64,000 nucleotides of DNA, taken from the NCBI GenBank assembly GCA_964458575.1, contig CAYWMD010000014.1:1-64000 (forward strand). The letters run 5' to 3'. Below, in pieces: positions 1 to 8,598 of the stretch. The translations under genes and the position numbers were made by a program. This stretch comes from CAYWMD01 sp964458575. GTDB lineage: Bacteria; Verrucomicrobiota; Verrucomicrobiia; Limisphaerales; JADLHS01. Position 1 is the stretch's first letter. Each line of letters begins with the position of its first letter. The notes beneath the pieces are model-generated. The model was not told where the DNA came from. It worked only from the letters and a program-made list of their open reading frames with translations, and ran no database searches.

Positions 1-55
<55 letters not shown>

Positions 56-186
56 CACCGGTGCGGAGGCATATTCAACTTTGGCGCGGCGCACTTGGCA
101 AGGCATATTTCCCACCACCACACTGCCATCCGCTTGGTCGCCCCGAAATTCATAAACCCAGCGCGATTCAACGGCAAAGCAACCCG

Positions 187-915
187 TCAAAGCTTGGAAT
201 GCCATTCCCGTTTGGAGTATTTCTGTTCAACGAGGGATGCGGTTGAAGGGCTTAAATCGCTCATGAACCGATCGTCAGCCTGCCAAAACTTCGCCACGCT
301 TGCTTTAACTTCATCGGCTGTCAGTCCCAAATTCGTCACGAAGTCTGCGTGACTTCGACCCCGGCGATAATCCGGTTGTTGAGACGGTGTTTGCAACAGC
401 TCCCCGACCACCTTTAGATCGAAGTTCAATAAAAAAGTCCCATGAAACAGCAGGAATTCCCGCCGGCGTCGCTGCGAATTGCCTGAAAACTTAAGACCGT
501 CGCTCGTGAGGTCGGTATGGCCTTGAACCCGAATTGCCGATGGACGATTACCGAGCGCCGACTCAATCGCCGCGCGGTTGCGTTCCATGATGCATCGGTT
601 TGCCGTACTAATGTTGCGGGTCGGGCCGTCCTGAGTAATGCGAAGCACGAGGGCGTAGTTCAGGCAACCCGGACCTTGAACCACTGTGCCACCGCCGGAA
701 CAACGGCGCAGAATCGGAACATTTCGCGCCTTGCACGCGGTTACGTTCACTTCATTTGCCACCTTGTTCGCATAGCCCACGACGACAAAATGCTCCGGCG
801 ATTCCCAAAAACGCAGCACTTCCTCGCCATCGCCGGATTCCGCCGCATCGAGCAATGCCTCGTCGCACGCGAGATTCTCAGCCGGGGTTGGAAGTGTTAG
901 GTCCAGGAGTTTCAT
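187..915 (-). CDS. Lipoate-protein ligase A family protein
   Basis: This 242-residue protein belongs to the biotin/lipoate A/B ligase fold, which activates lipoate or octanoate with ATP and attaches it to a lysine of lipoyl domains. Family landmarks seen are RRCSGGGTVVQGPG near residue 75 (substrate-binding glycine-rich loop), GHTDLTSDG followed by LKFSGNSQRRRR near residue 140 (the lysine before FSGN is the conserved catalytic one), and LLFHGTFLLNFDL. A longer open frame extends upstream to 1131, but it overlaps the symporter gene. The ATG at 915 starts the conserved domain, so I chose it. It lies 43 bases downstream of the symporter and probably shares its transcript. The single-domain length fits the short LplA-like group. 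Whether it acts as ligase or octanoyltransferase cannot be told from the sequence. Confidence 0.85.
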   Translation of the reverse strand: MKLLDLTLPTPAENLACDEALLDAAESGDGEEVLRFWESPEHFVVVGYANKVANEVNVTACKARNVPILRRCSGGGTVVQGPGCLNYALVLRITQDGPTRNISTANRCIMERNRAAIESALGNRPSAIRVQGHTDLTSDGLKFSGNSQRRRREFLLFHGTFLLNFDLKVVGELLQTPSQQPDYRRGRSHADFVTNLGLTADEVKASVAKFWQADDRFMSDLSPSTASLVEQKYSKREWHSKL

Positions 916-958
916 GCAGTTGACGCACAAGGGAGGGTGCGCCACTCCGCGCGCGCTG

Positions 959-2668
959 TCACCAGAAACGCCAGTAGAGATAGACCCACACAATGGTGTA
1001 AATGATCCACCACAGCAGGGCGCTTTGATACCAAGGCCGTTTCTTTCCTTCGTCCAATTGCTTGAGCGCCGCGAGATTCCAGTGGAAGGGTCGCCATTGG
1101 CCCTCTTCGGGCGCGGGCGTGAGCAGAGCAACGATCACGATTCCCAGCATCGTGATCGCTTGTGCGATGGCGGCAAGATACAACCAGTGCAATTTCACGA
1201 ACTGCGCAAGCTCTGAAGCCAGAAAGGGCCAGTTCTGTTTGAGGTTCGCGCGTGCAATCTCCACCATTTGGAAAAACCAGTTCAATTTCTCGCCGTCAGC
1301 GTGTTTGGTGGTGGCGACTACCGCGCCAAACGCGATTGCCAGCGTAATCAGCGAGCCGCCGATGAGGCCGAACAATGCTCCCTGCCGGTTGGTCCGTTTC
1401 CACAGCAGGCCAAGCAACATCACAGAAATGAACGGCGTTGCCAGATAAGTCACGCCATTTTGAAAGTACTTGAAGACGCCTCCCAGGTGCGCAACGGACG
1501 GCGCAACACACGCCGCCATGGCCATCGCGGCGACCGACGCGAGGCGCCCGACCCCAACCAACCGCGCGTCGTCCGCGTTCGGGTGGAAGATGCGTTTGTA
1601 AACGTCGAGGCTGAAAATCGTCGCAGTGGAGTTCGCCAGCGCGCTGACGGTGGACATGACTGCGGCGAGAAAGCCGGCGAGGATGATGCCGCGCAATCCC
1701 CACTCGGGTGCGAGAAAGCGCAACGCAAAGGGAAACGCTTCGTCCGGGTTCTCCAGCGGCGGCGCTTCGTGCATCACGTTGATCCAGTGATAAACGATCA
1801 GGCCGAGAAAGCACGTGACCAGCGGCCGCAGCAGGTTGACGACGCCTCCCCACCACACACCCATGATGCCGTCCCAGGTTGAGCGGGCTGCCAGAATGCG
1901 TTGCGCCATGACCTGGTTGCCCGCGGAGTAAAAAATATAAACGCCGAACGTCGCGAGCACGATGCCGAGGAACGGTGCGGCTTCGTCGTTGACCGGACGA
2001 TAAAGATGAAACCGATCCGGGTTGGCGGCTTCCATCGCCGCCCAACCGCCCGGCACCTTGCCCAAAGCGATGAAGAACAAGATCACGCCGCCGCCCACGA
2101 GCATCACGCATTGCAACGCGTCGGTCCAAATCACTGACGAAAGCCCGCCCTTGGTTGTGTAAAGCGCCACAAGCGCAACCATTCCCCACAGCACGGCGTA
2201 AAAGTTCCAGCCCGTCAGCTTCGTTATCGCGAGGCTGCCGCTGTAAAGCACCGGCACAAGAAAAACGAAGACGTAGGCAACGAGCATGACCCAACTGTAA
2301 ATGTCCGCGCAGCCCGGACTGAAGCGGCGTGCCAGAAATTCCGGAACGGTGGTAACGCGGTTGCGCAGCCACATCGGGACGAAGACCAGCACCATCAAGC
2401 CGTAAGTGGGCACGAGCCACCATTCCCAGTTGGCGATGCCCATGCCGTATTTGTAGGTCGCGCCGACCGTGCCGACGATTTGCTCGCTCGAAACGCTGGT
2501 GGAAACAAACGCCGCGCCGATGACATACCATGGCAATTTGCCTGAAGCCAAAAAGTAGCCCCGCGCCGATTTCTCCTGATTGCGCGCCGCCAACAAGCCC
2601 ACCACTACCACGGCCACGATGGAAACCACCATGACAATGATGTCGAGATGGCTAAGGGCAAATTTCAT
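959..2668 (-). CDS. Sodium:solute symporter (SSS family)
   Basis: A 569-residue inner-membrane protein with about 13-14 hydrophobic segments, beginning with a membrane span directly after the start. The loop GYFLASGKLPWYVIGAAFVSTSVSSEQIVG near residues 37-65 is the hallmark of SSS/SGLT-type sodium symporters. STVSALANSTATIFSLDVYKR in the middle of the protein matches the conserved transmembrane 8 region that contributes to the sodium site. The substrate cannot be read from sequence. The neighbours, a rhamnosidase, a sugar isomerase and secreted glycosidases, suggest that it imports a released sugar or uronate. It ends 43 bases before the lipoate-ligase-like gene and starts 16 bases after the rhamnosidase gene, so all three look co-transcribed. 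Confidence 0.9.
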   Translation of the reverse strand: MKFALSHLDIIVMVVSIVAVVVVGLLAARNQEKSARGYFLASGKLPWYVIGAAFVSTSVSSEQIVGTVGATYKYGMGIANWEWWLVPTYGLMVLVFVPMWLRNRVTTVPEFLARRFSPGCADIYSWVMLVAYVFVFLVPVLYSGSLAITKLTGWNFYAVLWGMVALVALYTTKGGLSSVIWTDALQCVMLVGGGVILFFIALGKVPGGWAAMEAANPDRFHLYRPVNDEAAPFLGIVLATFGVYIFYSAGNQVMAQRILAARSTWDGIMGVWWGGVVNLLRPLVTCFLGLIVYHWINVMHEAPPLENPDEAFPFALRFLAPEWGLRGIILAGFLAAVMSTVSALANSTATIFSLDVYKRIFHPNADDARLVGVGRLASVAAMAMAACVAPSVAHLGGVFKYFQNGVTYLATPFISVMLLGLLWKRTNRQGALFGLIGGSLITLAIAFGAVVATTKHADGEKLNWFFQMVEIARANLKQNWPFLASELAQFVKLHWLYLAAIAQAITMLGIVIVALLTPAPEEGQWRPFHWNLAALKQLDEGKKRPWYQSALLWWIIYTIVWVYLYWRFW

Positions 2669-2684
2669 TTTGATCTGATTGGAT

Positions 2685-5360
2685 TCATGGCTCGCGCGAA
2701 ATCTCCAGCCCGTCCAGTGCCGATGTTTTCACCGCGTAACCTGCGGGAACAGCGATTTTGTAGCGCAGCTTTTTGCCCTCCTTGCGCCAGTGCAGCGTCA
2801 CATCGCCGTCGAGCGTCGGTATCGAGCCCTCGCACCAGTCGAGTTTCACATCCGCGAAACGTAGCTCCACCTGCTTCGCCACGGAGTCCACGCGCGCCAG
2901 ACCCAGCACGTCGCGGTTGAGCACACGGACGGCGTGCGAGGCGAAGCCGTGATTGCAACTCGCGTGGTCGGTGTCGTTTTCCCACAGCGTGCCGGTCTTG
3001 TCCGCCATGAACAGCCAGTAACCGAAGGCTTCATCGGCGACCTGCCGGCTCAGTCCCGCTTGCGAAAGCAACTCCAGGCGCAACACATTGCCGACGAACT
3101 GGTTCGCGGGATGAACTTCCGAAAACACCTTCGTCTCGCGCCGTTTCGGACCGAAGTCGCGCACCAATGTTTGCCAGAGCTTGGGGTGCGACTCGGGCGT
3201 GGCGACGCCGAAGCAAAAAGCAAAATACTGGCAAACCTCGCTGCGGTTCCGCGTGACTTGCAGTTTGCCGTCCACGCGCTTCGAGTTGTCCACGAAGAAT
3301 TCCCCGTCGAAGGATTGTTGCCGGATGGTTTTTCGGATTTGCCCCGCCTCGCGTGCGAGCTCGGGCAAAGCGTACAATCGCGCGGCGATTTCAAGCATCC
3401 GTGCATAAAGCATGTTCGACGGATAATTCACGTCTTGCACAAATTCATTGGCCTTGGACCACTCAACAAAAACCCAGCCCGGCAGCTTCTCCAGCAAGCC
3501 GTCGGAGTTGCGATACTGTTTGAAGAACTCGATGAGTTTCAGCACGCGCGGTCGCAGAGCTCCGGCCAGTTCGCGGTCGCCGCTGCGTGCGAGGTATTCG
3601 TCCAGTTCCAGCACGAACCACATCGCCCAATTCGGAATGAACACGCCGTCGTTGTGATCAGCGGGATAGCACATGGGCAGCATGCCGTCCGGCAGGTGAT
3701 CGAACTTCGGCGGCAGGGCGAAGTTTTCCAGAAAGCTTTTCTCGATGCGCGTGTTGCCGCACAAGTCTGTCGCGACGCGTGCGGTGAAGAAACTGTCGCA
3801 CAGCCAGCCGGCGCGCTCGCGTGAAGGGCAATCCATGAAAATATCCACCGCGTTTTGCCGAAAAGTCTCGCGTCCGGCGGCGAACAGGCGGTTGAGCCGC
3901 TCGTCGCTCGCCGCAAACTGCGCCCGCGCGGCGTCGGGGCAGACGTATTCGCGGAGATAAACGCCGCTGACCTCGCACTCGCCTTCCAAGGTTAACAGTT
4001 TTAGATACTTCAAAGTGTAAGGTTCGAACGATTCGAAATCATAACTGCCCGGTTCCATGTCCAGCGCGATGGCGTTGACGCAACCGAGCCGTTTGAAATC
4101 CACGTCGCCGTTGCGAAGAATTTCATCCCACGTCACGAACATCCGAGCCTTGCTGCGGCAAACGATCTTCACACCGATGAAACCCGTGAGATTCACGCCG
4201 AAGTCCACGATGTGAAACGCGCGCTGTGGCAGGGGCAGCGTTTCGCTCGCCCCAATTGCGCGGCCGACAAGCCGGTTTGTACTATTCGCGATGGTTTGTA
4301 GTTCGAGCGACGGGATGGTTGTCAATTCGTTCTCTGGAAATCCTCCCAAGGTCGGACCGATTTGCGTCAACGACCGGTCTTTCCACGGCTTTTCCAGCTT
4401 GAGGCCGGTCGTCAACTCGCCGGACGAGACCAGCGTCGAAGCGGCTCGCTTGTTGAACTCGGAATACGCGACGCGACGGGGCAGGAGCTTCTTGGTTTCC
4501 GCAACGCCGCATTTCACGGTTTCAAATGCCGCGTCGGCGTTATTCCGCCAACCATCGAAACCGGGCGCGAGTTGATAAACTTCGATGTACGGTCGTTGAA
4601 AGCTGAACCGTTGAACTTTTTGGACGCGCTCCTTGAGCAAAATCGCTTGGAACGGCAAACCGCCGCCGCTCGTGGACGCGAGCACTTTGCCGCCCGCGAC
4701 GATCTCCGCCTGCATAAAGGACGGCTGATTGAGCAGGTAATAGCTGTTGACGTTGTAGCCGGCCACCTCGAAGGTCACGAGATTCGTCCCGACCTTCAGG
4801 TGCGCCGTGAGATCAATCTCGTCCACCCGATAAAATCCATGCGGCCCGCGCGCCGGACCGTGTGCGAGGAACTGTCCATTCAGCCGGACACGATACAGCG
4901 TCGAGCCGGTTGCTCGGAGCAGTACGCGTTCGTTCTTCGGAGGGACAAATGTCGTGCGAAATCCGACGAAGAGGTTTTTTTCGTTTTCACGTCCCTCGGG
5001 CCAGATGGGTTTGGCCGAAATGAAAGCGGGCGTGAACTCCGCGCCGATTGCATAAGAATGAGAAATCAACAATAGCGCGACGCATCGAGTCAGGTGCTTT
5101 CTGGCACTGTGAAGCCCTCTTTGCGCACAGGCGAAGTGTGCTAATCCGTTCTCCCTCACCCTGACCCTCTCCCGCTGGGAGAGGGAATAGCAAGAGCGTG
5201 CTTCACATTGTTTTGATGACCGTCCGGCAAATACCGTTGCTGGATTTCTCGTGAGGTTGGCTGCAATTCTCCCTCTCCCAGCGGGAGAGGGCCGGGGTGA
5301 GGGAGAGTCGTGCTCACTTTTGTGGTCGCCACGCTTGAAGTTGAGCTGCTCTGGCCTCAT
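2685..5360 (-). CDS. GH78-like alpha-L-rhamnosidase, secreted
   Basis: The protein resembles bacterial alpha-L-rhamnosidases of GH78, which remove terminal rhamnose from rhamnogalacturonan and similar glycans. An N-terminal beta-sandwich part (YRVRLNGQFLAHGPARG, then VDEIDLTAHLKVGTN) precedes an (alpha/alpha)6 barrel. The barrel starts around the motif DCPSRERAGWLCDSFF near residue 510 and ends with TLWENDTDHASCNHGFASHAV. A hydrophobic stretch VALLLISHSYAIGA near residue 95 looks like a signal peptide. The ATG at 5360 lies just after the stop of the PIG-L gene, but the first 90 residues are mostly translation of a palindromic repeat (5151-5305). The native start may therefore be a non-ATG codon near 5060-5110, so the 5' end is uncertain. 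The C-terminal enzyme part is clear. Confidence 0.8.
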   Translation of the reverse strand: MRPEQLNFKRGDHKSEHDSPSPRPSPAGRGRIAANLTRNPATVFAGRSSKQCEARSCYSLSQRERVRVRENGLAHFACAQRGLHSARKHLTRCVALLLISHSYAIGAEFTPAFISAKPIWPEGRENEKNLFVGFRTTFVPPKNERVLLRATGSTLYRVRLNGQFLAHGPARGPHGFYRVDEIDLTAHLKVGTNLVTFEVAGYNVNSYYLLNQPSFMQAEIVAGGKVLASTSGGGLPFQAILLKERVQKVQRFSFQRPYIEVYQLAPGFDGWRNNADAAFETVKCGVAETKKLLPRRVAYSEFNKRAASTLVSSGELTTGLKLEKPWKDRSLTQIGPTLGGFPENELTTIPSLELQTIANSTNRLVGRAIGASETLPLPQRAFHIVDFGVNLTGFIGVKIVCRSKARMFVTWDEILRNGDVDFKRLGCVNAIALDMEPGSYDFESFEPYTLKYLKLLTLEGECEVSGVYLREYVCPDAARAQFAASDERLNRLFAAGRETFRQNAVDIFMDCPSRERAGWLCDSFFTARVATDLCGNTRIEKSFLENFALPPKFDHLPDGMLPMCYPADHNDGVFIPNWAMWFVLELDEYLARSGDRELAGALRPRVLKLIEFFKQYRNSDGLLEKLPGWVFVEWSKANEFVQDVNYPSNMLYARMLEIAARLYALPELAREAGQIRKTIRQQSFDGEFFVDNSKRVDGKLQVTRNRSEVCQYFAFCFGVATPESHPKLWQTLVRDFGPKRRETKVFSEVHPANQFVGNVLRLELLSQAGLSRQVADEAFGYWLFMADKTGTLWENDTDHASCNHGFASHAVRVLNRDVLGLARVDSVAKQVELRFADVKLDWCEGSIPTLDGDVTLHWRKEGKKLRYKIAVPAGYAVKTSALDGLEISREP
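5151..5305. repeat. Palindromic repeat family A, copy 1
   Basis: The element begins with CTCCCTCACCC and ends with the exact inverted copy GGGTGAGGGAG. Just inside are hairpins of the CCCTCTCCC/GGGAGAGGG type on both sides. A less symmetric centre contains TCCGGCAAA. Copies with the same ends lie at 8429, 18383 and 29369, and a short one inside lnt at 50111. This copy overlaps the 5' end of the rhamnosidase reading frame and stays open in it. Confidence 0.9.
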
Positions 5361-5363
5361 GAT

Positions 5364-6131
5364 TTATTTCGTGGACGCAAACTCGATGCATTTGTCGTCG
5401 AGGAGTTGTTTCAAAATGTTGTTCTGCGGATGGCCTTCGCCGAGATGCTGGATGAAGCCTTCTGCGTCCGGAAAGCCCGCGCGCTTGCCTGCGTATGCCG
5501 ACCACTTGCGCATCAGGTCCAGATACTCGTCGCACTTCATGATGGCGCGCAACCATTCGCGTTGGGAGGAATGGGCCGCGAGCATTTTCGTTTTGGTCTC
5601 CATCACGCTCGAAACGTCAACCGAACAACTCAACGGCAACGGACGACCGAAGATATCTTTTCCGCCCATTGCGTCGGCGTAGTAAAGATACGGAATCTTC
5701 GTCGTCGGCTTCTGGGACGACTCGGAATCGTAATTCGGCACCGGGCCGATGTAAGCGGCGTTGCGGACGAGACGCGAGGTTTCCTCGTGGTCCACAAGAT
5801 AATCCGTCGGCGGATGCGTGATGACGATGGTGGGATTCACCTCGCGCACAACCCGAACGGTTCGGCGGCGATAATCGTCGTTGTAAGTCACTTCCAAATC
5901 TTCGCCGCCCGCAAAATGAAACTTAGCGCCGATGACGTCCGCTGCCGCTTGCGCTTCCTTCAATCGCAACTCACGAATCTGCGCGCGGGGCAGCATCGGT
6001 GAGCCGACATCCCCGCCGGCCATGATGGCGATGTGGATTTCGCAGCCAGCTTTCGCCAGTAATGCCAGCGTGCCGGCGCACATGAATTCCACATCGTCAG
6101 GATGACAGCCGAAAGCGAGAACGCGGTGCAT
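5364..6131 (-). CDS. PIG-L/LmbE family deacetylase
   Basis: A 255-residue enzyme of the PIG-L (LmbE-like) zinc-dependent N-acetylglucosaminyl deacetylase family. The zinc-binding motif HPDD is at residues 10-13 (AFGCHPDDVEF). The downstream metal ligand lies in TDYLVDHEETSRLV near residue 110, within THPPTDYLVDHEE. Such enzymes remove the N-acetyl group from an amino sugar or related metabolite; the substrate here is unknown. It is packed between the sugar isomerase (1 base away) and the rhamnosidase frame (3 bases away), which implies one transcript. No signal peptide is visible, so it should act in the cytoplasm on imported sugars. Confidence 0.9.
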   Translation of the reverse strand: MHRVLAFGCHPDDVEFMCAGTLALLAKAGCEIHIAIMAGGDVGSPMLPRAQIRELRLKEAQAAADVIGAKFHFAGGEDLEVTYNDDYRRRTVRVVREVNPTIVITHPPTDYLVDHEETSRLVRNAAYIGPVPNYDSESSQKPTTKIPYLYYADAMGGKDIFGRPLPLSCSVDVSSVMETKTKMLAAHSSQREWLRAIMKCDEYLDLMRKWSAYAGKRAGFPDAEGFIQHLGEGHPQNNILKQLLDDKCIEFASTK

Positions 6132-6132
6132 G

Positions 6133-6969
6133 TTAACTCCGCTTCAGGTAATCGAGCGTGCGCCTCAAGCTCTGCGCAGGTGGCAGCGTGGGCATGTATT
6201 CAAAGGCGAATACACCCTTGTAGCCAGTTTTCTGGATCTCACCGATCAACGTCGGATAATTCGTTTCTCCCAGCCAAAGCTCGTGCCGCCCCGGATGTCC
6301 GGCTGAGTGAAAATGACCGATCACATCCAGATTCCGGCGAATATGACCGCACAAATCGCCCTCCATGATTTGCATGTGGTAGCAATCGAACAGCAGCTTC
6401 AAACGCCTCGAACCAACCTCGCGGCACAGCGCCGCGCCCTCGTCTGAACTCGTGAGAAAATAATCCGGATGATCAATTTTATCGTTCAACGGTTCAAGCC
6501 AGAGATTCACTTTCAGCTTTTCCGCCAACTCAGCGGTCACCTTGAGGCCATCGAGCACGTTGCGCCGCTGGCGTTGCAGCGTAATTCCTTTCGCGATGTT
6601 GCCCGTGCAAACGATGGCCGCACCGACACCGGCCTCGCGGCAGAATTCCAGCGTGCTTTTTGCCCGTGCGAGCCAAGCGCGCCGATTCTTGGCGTCAGTC
6701 AGTCCACCGCCAATCAAACCATCCGGCGAACCAATTACGGCGTTGGTGAGCGTGATGCCGGCCTTGGTCGCAGCAGACCGAACTTTGTCCGGGCGCTTCA
6801 CATCCTTGTTGTTCATCCCCTTCGTGTACCAAGTCATATCCGCGAACCACATCTCGGCGAACTTGACGCCGCATTTGGCCGCAGCGCCGATGCGCTCAAG
6901 AAACGGCCGGTCGTAAAACTGCATTTCGAGGCAGACTCCAAACTGCAAACTGAGCTGTTTGTTTTTCAT
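6133..6969 (-). CDS. Sugar phosphate isomerase/epimerase (xylose isomerase-like TIM barrel)
   Basis: The 278-residue protein has the AP-endonuclease-2/xylose-isomerase-like TIM barrel and is closest in style to hydroxypyruvate isomerases. Visible landmarks are FAEMWFADMTW near the N-terminus, LWLEPLNDKIDHPDYF (metal-binding glutamate on the middle strand), LLFDCYHMQIMEGDL (Asp and His ligands) and IGHFHSAGHPGRHELWLGETNYP followed by FAFEYMP. It has no export signal. It lies directly upstream of the PIG-L gene with a one-base gap, so both are probably translated from one message. The family rearranges or epimerises small sugars; the actual substrate is not deducible. Confidence 0.88.
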   Translation of the reverse strand: MKNKQLSLQFGVCLEMQFYDRPFLERIGAAAKCGVKFAEMWFADMTWYTKGMNNKDVKRPDKVRSAATKAGITLTNAVIGSPDGLIGGGLTDAKNRRAWLARAKSTLEFCREAGVGAAIVCTGNIAKGITLQRQRRNVLDGLKVTAELAEKLKVNLWLEPLNDKIDHPDYFLTSSDEGAALCREVGSRRLKLLFDCYHMQIMEGDLCGHIRRNLDVIGHFHSAGHPGRHELWLGETNYPTLIGEIQKTGYKGVFAFEYMPTLPPAQSLRRTLDYLKRS

Positions 6970-7076
6970 ATCATTTAGTTTTTAGCAGCCGCCGTCAGTC
7001 GGCTCTGGCTATTGCATTGCCCGGAATACTTGTCCCGACATTCAGATGGAGCCAACTCACGTCGGCTGCTGCTTGG

Positions 7077-8375
7077 TTAAAGGCTCGCCAACACCTTGTT
7101 CATCGCGCCGGCAATGGCAGTGCAATCTTCTTTCGAATACTGCCAGTTGATGTCCAGCATGATTGCGCGGGAGAGGTGGTCCGTGCATTGCGGACACATC
7201 GTGGACGAATATTTGGGCAATTCCGCCGCCGGCACGCCGGTCCACGGCAGGCCGTCGCGGGCTACGGATTTCTTTTCGAGGATGTGCTCCCAATACGTGT
7301 AGATGTGCCAGTCTTTGACGTTCTTGTCGTAAATGCCGCCCGCCGGAACGCCGAAGGCTTGCATCCCCGCGAGGGCTTGCTTGGTTTTCTCCACGCTCGG
7401 CAGGAAGAGGACGAGGTTGGAACACGCATCACCTGCCGGGTCAGCCACGCGCTGAAGTGTAACCCCCGACGGCAATTGCAGTTGGCTCGTGATCGCCGCC
7501 AACGCCGCGCGATAACCGGCAAGAAGCTTTTTCGCCTGCTTGATTTGCGCCAGCGCGACCGCGCCCTGCAATTCGCTCATGCGATAATTTTCGCCCATGA
7601 ACAATTCGCCCTCGCGTCGTTCCTGGGCGTAACGGTCAGGCCGCCAGCACGCGGCGGCGTCATGCCACGATTGCGCGCGGGTGTGCAGCCACTCGTCGTT
7701 GGTCACCACAAAACCGCCTTCACCCGAGTTCAAAATCTTGTAGTAGTCGAAACTGAAGCAACCCATCGTGCCGATGGAGCCCAGCATCCGGCCTTTGTAA
7801 GAACCGCCCGCCGCCTGCGCCACGTCTTCGATGAGCGCCACCTTGTGCCGCTTGGCGATGGCCATCAATTCATCCAACTGCGCCGGCTTTCCGCGCATGT
7901 GGACGACGATGATGGCCCGCGTGCGCGGCGTTATTTTCCGCTCCACATCCTTCGGATCGAGCGTCAGCGTGTCATCCACGTCCGTGATCACGGGAATCGC
8001 ATTTGACGCGCCGATCACGGACGCCGATGCGAAGAAGGTGTAGGCAGGAACAATGACTTCGTCGCCCGAGCCGATGCCGAGGGCGCGTAGCGCACAGACC
8101 AGCGCCGAAGTGCAGGAGTTCACCGCGAGCACATGTTTGACACCGAGGAATTCCGCAAATGCTTTCTCCGACGCCGCGACTTTGCTGGGCCGGGGATTGT
8201 AGTAGCGGAAAAGATGCGGCCCTTTGAGCTGGCTCGCGCTTTCCTCGATCAGCGCACCAATATGTTCTTTGACTCCCGGGGCGTATTCCCAAAGGTCGAG
8301 CACTTCAAGCAATTCCTCTTTGTGAATCTTTGACGGGTAAGGTCCGAGTTTGATTTTGTTCGAGGCTTCAGTCAT
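7077..8375 (-). CDS. DegT/DnrJ/EryC1/StrS-type PLP aminotransferase
   Basis: A 432-residue PLP enzyme of the DegT family, which transaminates keto-sugars on nucleotides or related compounds. The cofactor lysine is in SFDYYKILNSGEGG, the classic DegT signature. The N-terminal part has FAEFLGVKHVLAVNSCTSAL and GDEVIVPAYTFFASA, and the aspartate that contacts the PLP ring nitrogen is in ALIEDVAQAAGG. An open frame continues upstream to a TTG at 8411. I chose the ATG at 8375 because it is the first ATG and has GGAAG a few bases upstream. About 110 bases separate it from the isomerase gene downstream. In this neighbourhood it may act on an amino sugar, with the PIG-L deacetylase as partner; that is inference. 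Confidence 0.88.
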   Translation of the reverse strand: MTEASNKIKLGPYPSKIHKEELLEVLDLWEYAPGVKEHIGALIEESASQLKGPHLFRYYNPRPSKVAASEKAFAEFLGVKHVLAVNSCTSALVCALRALGIGSGDEVIVPAYTFFASASVIGASNAIPVITDVDDTLTLDPKDVERKITPRTRAIIVVHMRGKPAQLDELMAIAKRHKVALIEDVAQAAGGSYKGRMLGSIGTMGCFSFDYYKILNSGEGGFVVTNDEWLHTRAQSWHDAAACWRPDRYAQERREGELFMGENYRMSELQGAVALAQIKQAKKLLAGYRAALAAITSQLQLPSGVTLQRVADPAGDACSNLVLFLPSVEKTKQALAGMQAFGVPAGGIYDKNVKDWHIYTYWEHILEKKSVARDGLPWTGVPAAELPKYSSTMCPQCTDHLSRAIMLDINWQYSKEDCTAIAGAMNKVLASL

Positions 8376-8428
8376 AGCGTCTTCCGATCTGGGCGCAGTT
8401 TGAAGGCTCAAATGTTATTTGTCACGCT

Positions 8429-8583
8429 CTCCCTCACCCCGGCCCTCCCCAAGGAGAGGGTGAATTGTTCGCCGACATCTTGAAATGTTGGGTGAGGGGA
8501 TTTGCTGGACTATCACTTGCGGAACCAAAATCGGACAACCGCTGTCCCCTCTCCCCGGGGGAGAAGGTCAGGGTGAGGGTGAG
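8429..8583. repeat. Palindromic repeat family A, copy 2
   Basis: It has the same terminal inverted repeat as the copy at 5151 (CTCCCTCACCC and GGGTGAGGGTGAG), with inner GGGAGAGGG-type arms. The centre of the element is in the opposite orientation to copies 1 and 3. It fills most of the gap between the aminotransferase gene and the downstream end of the large secreted protein gene. Confidence 0.88.
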
Positions 8584-8598
8584 CGTGCGGTCACTCCG

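Noticed and set aside
8376..8411. Upstream TTG start for the DegT aminotransferase
   Set aside because: It adds 12 non-conserved residues, while an ATG with a ribosome-binding-like GGAAG lies at 8375.
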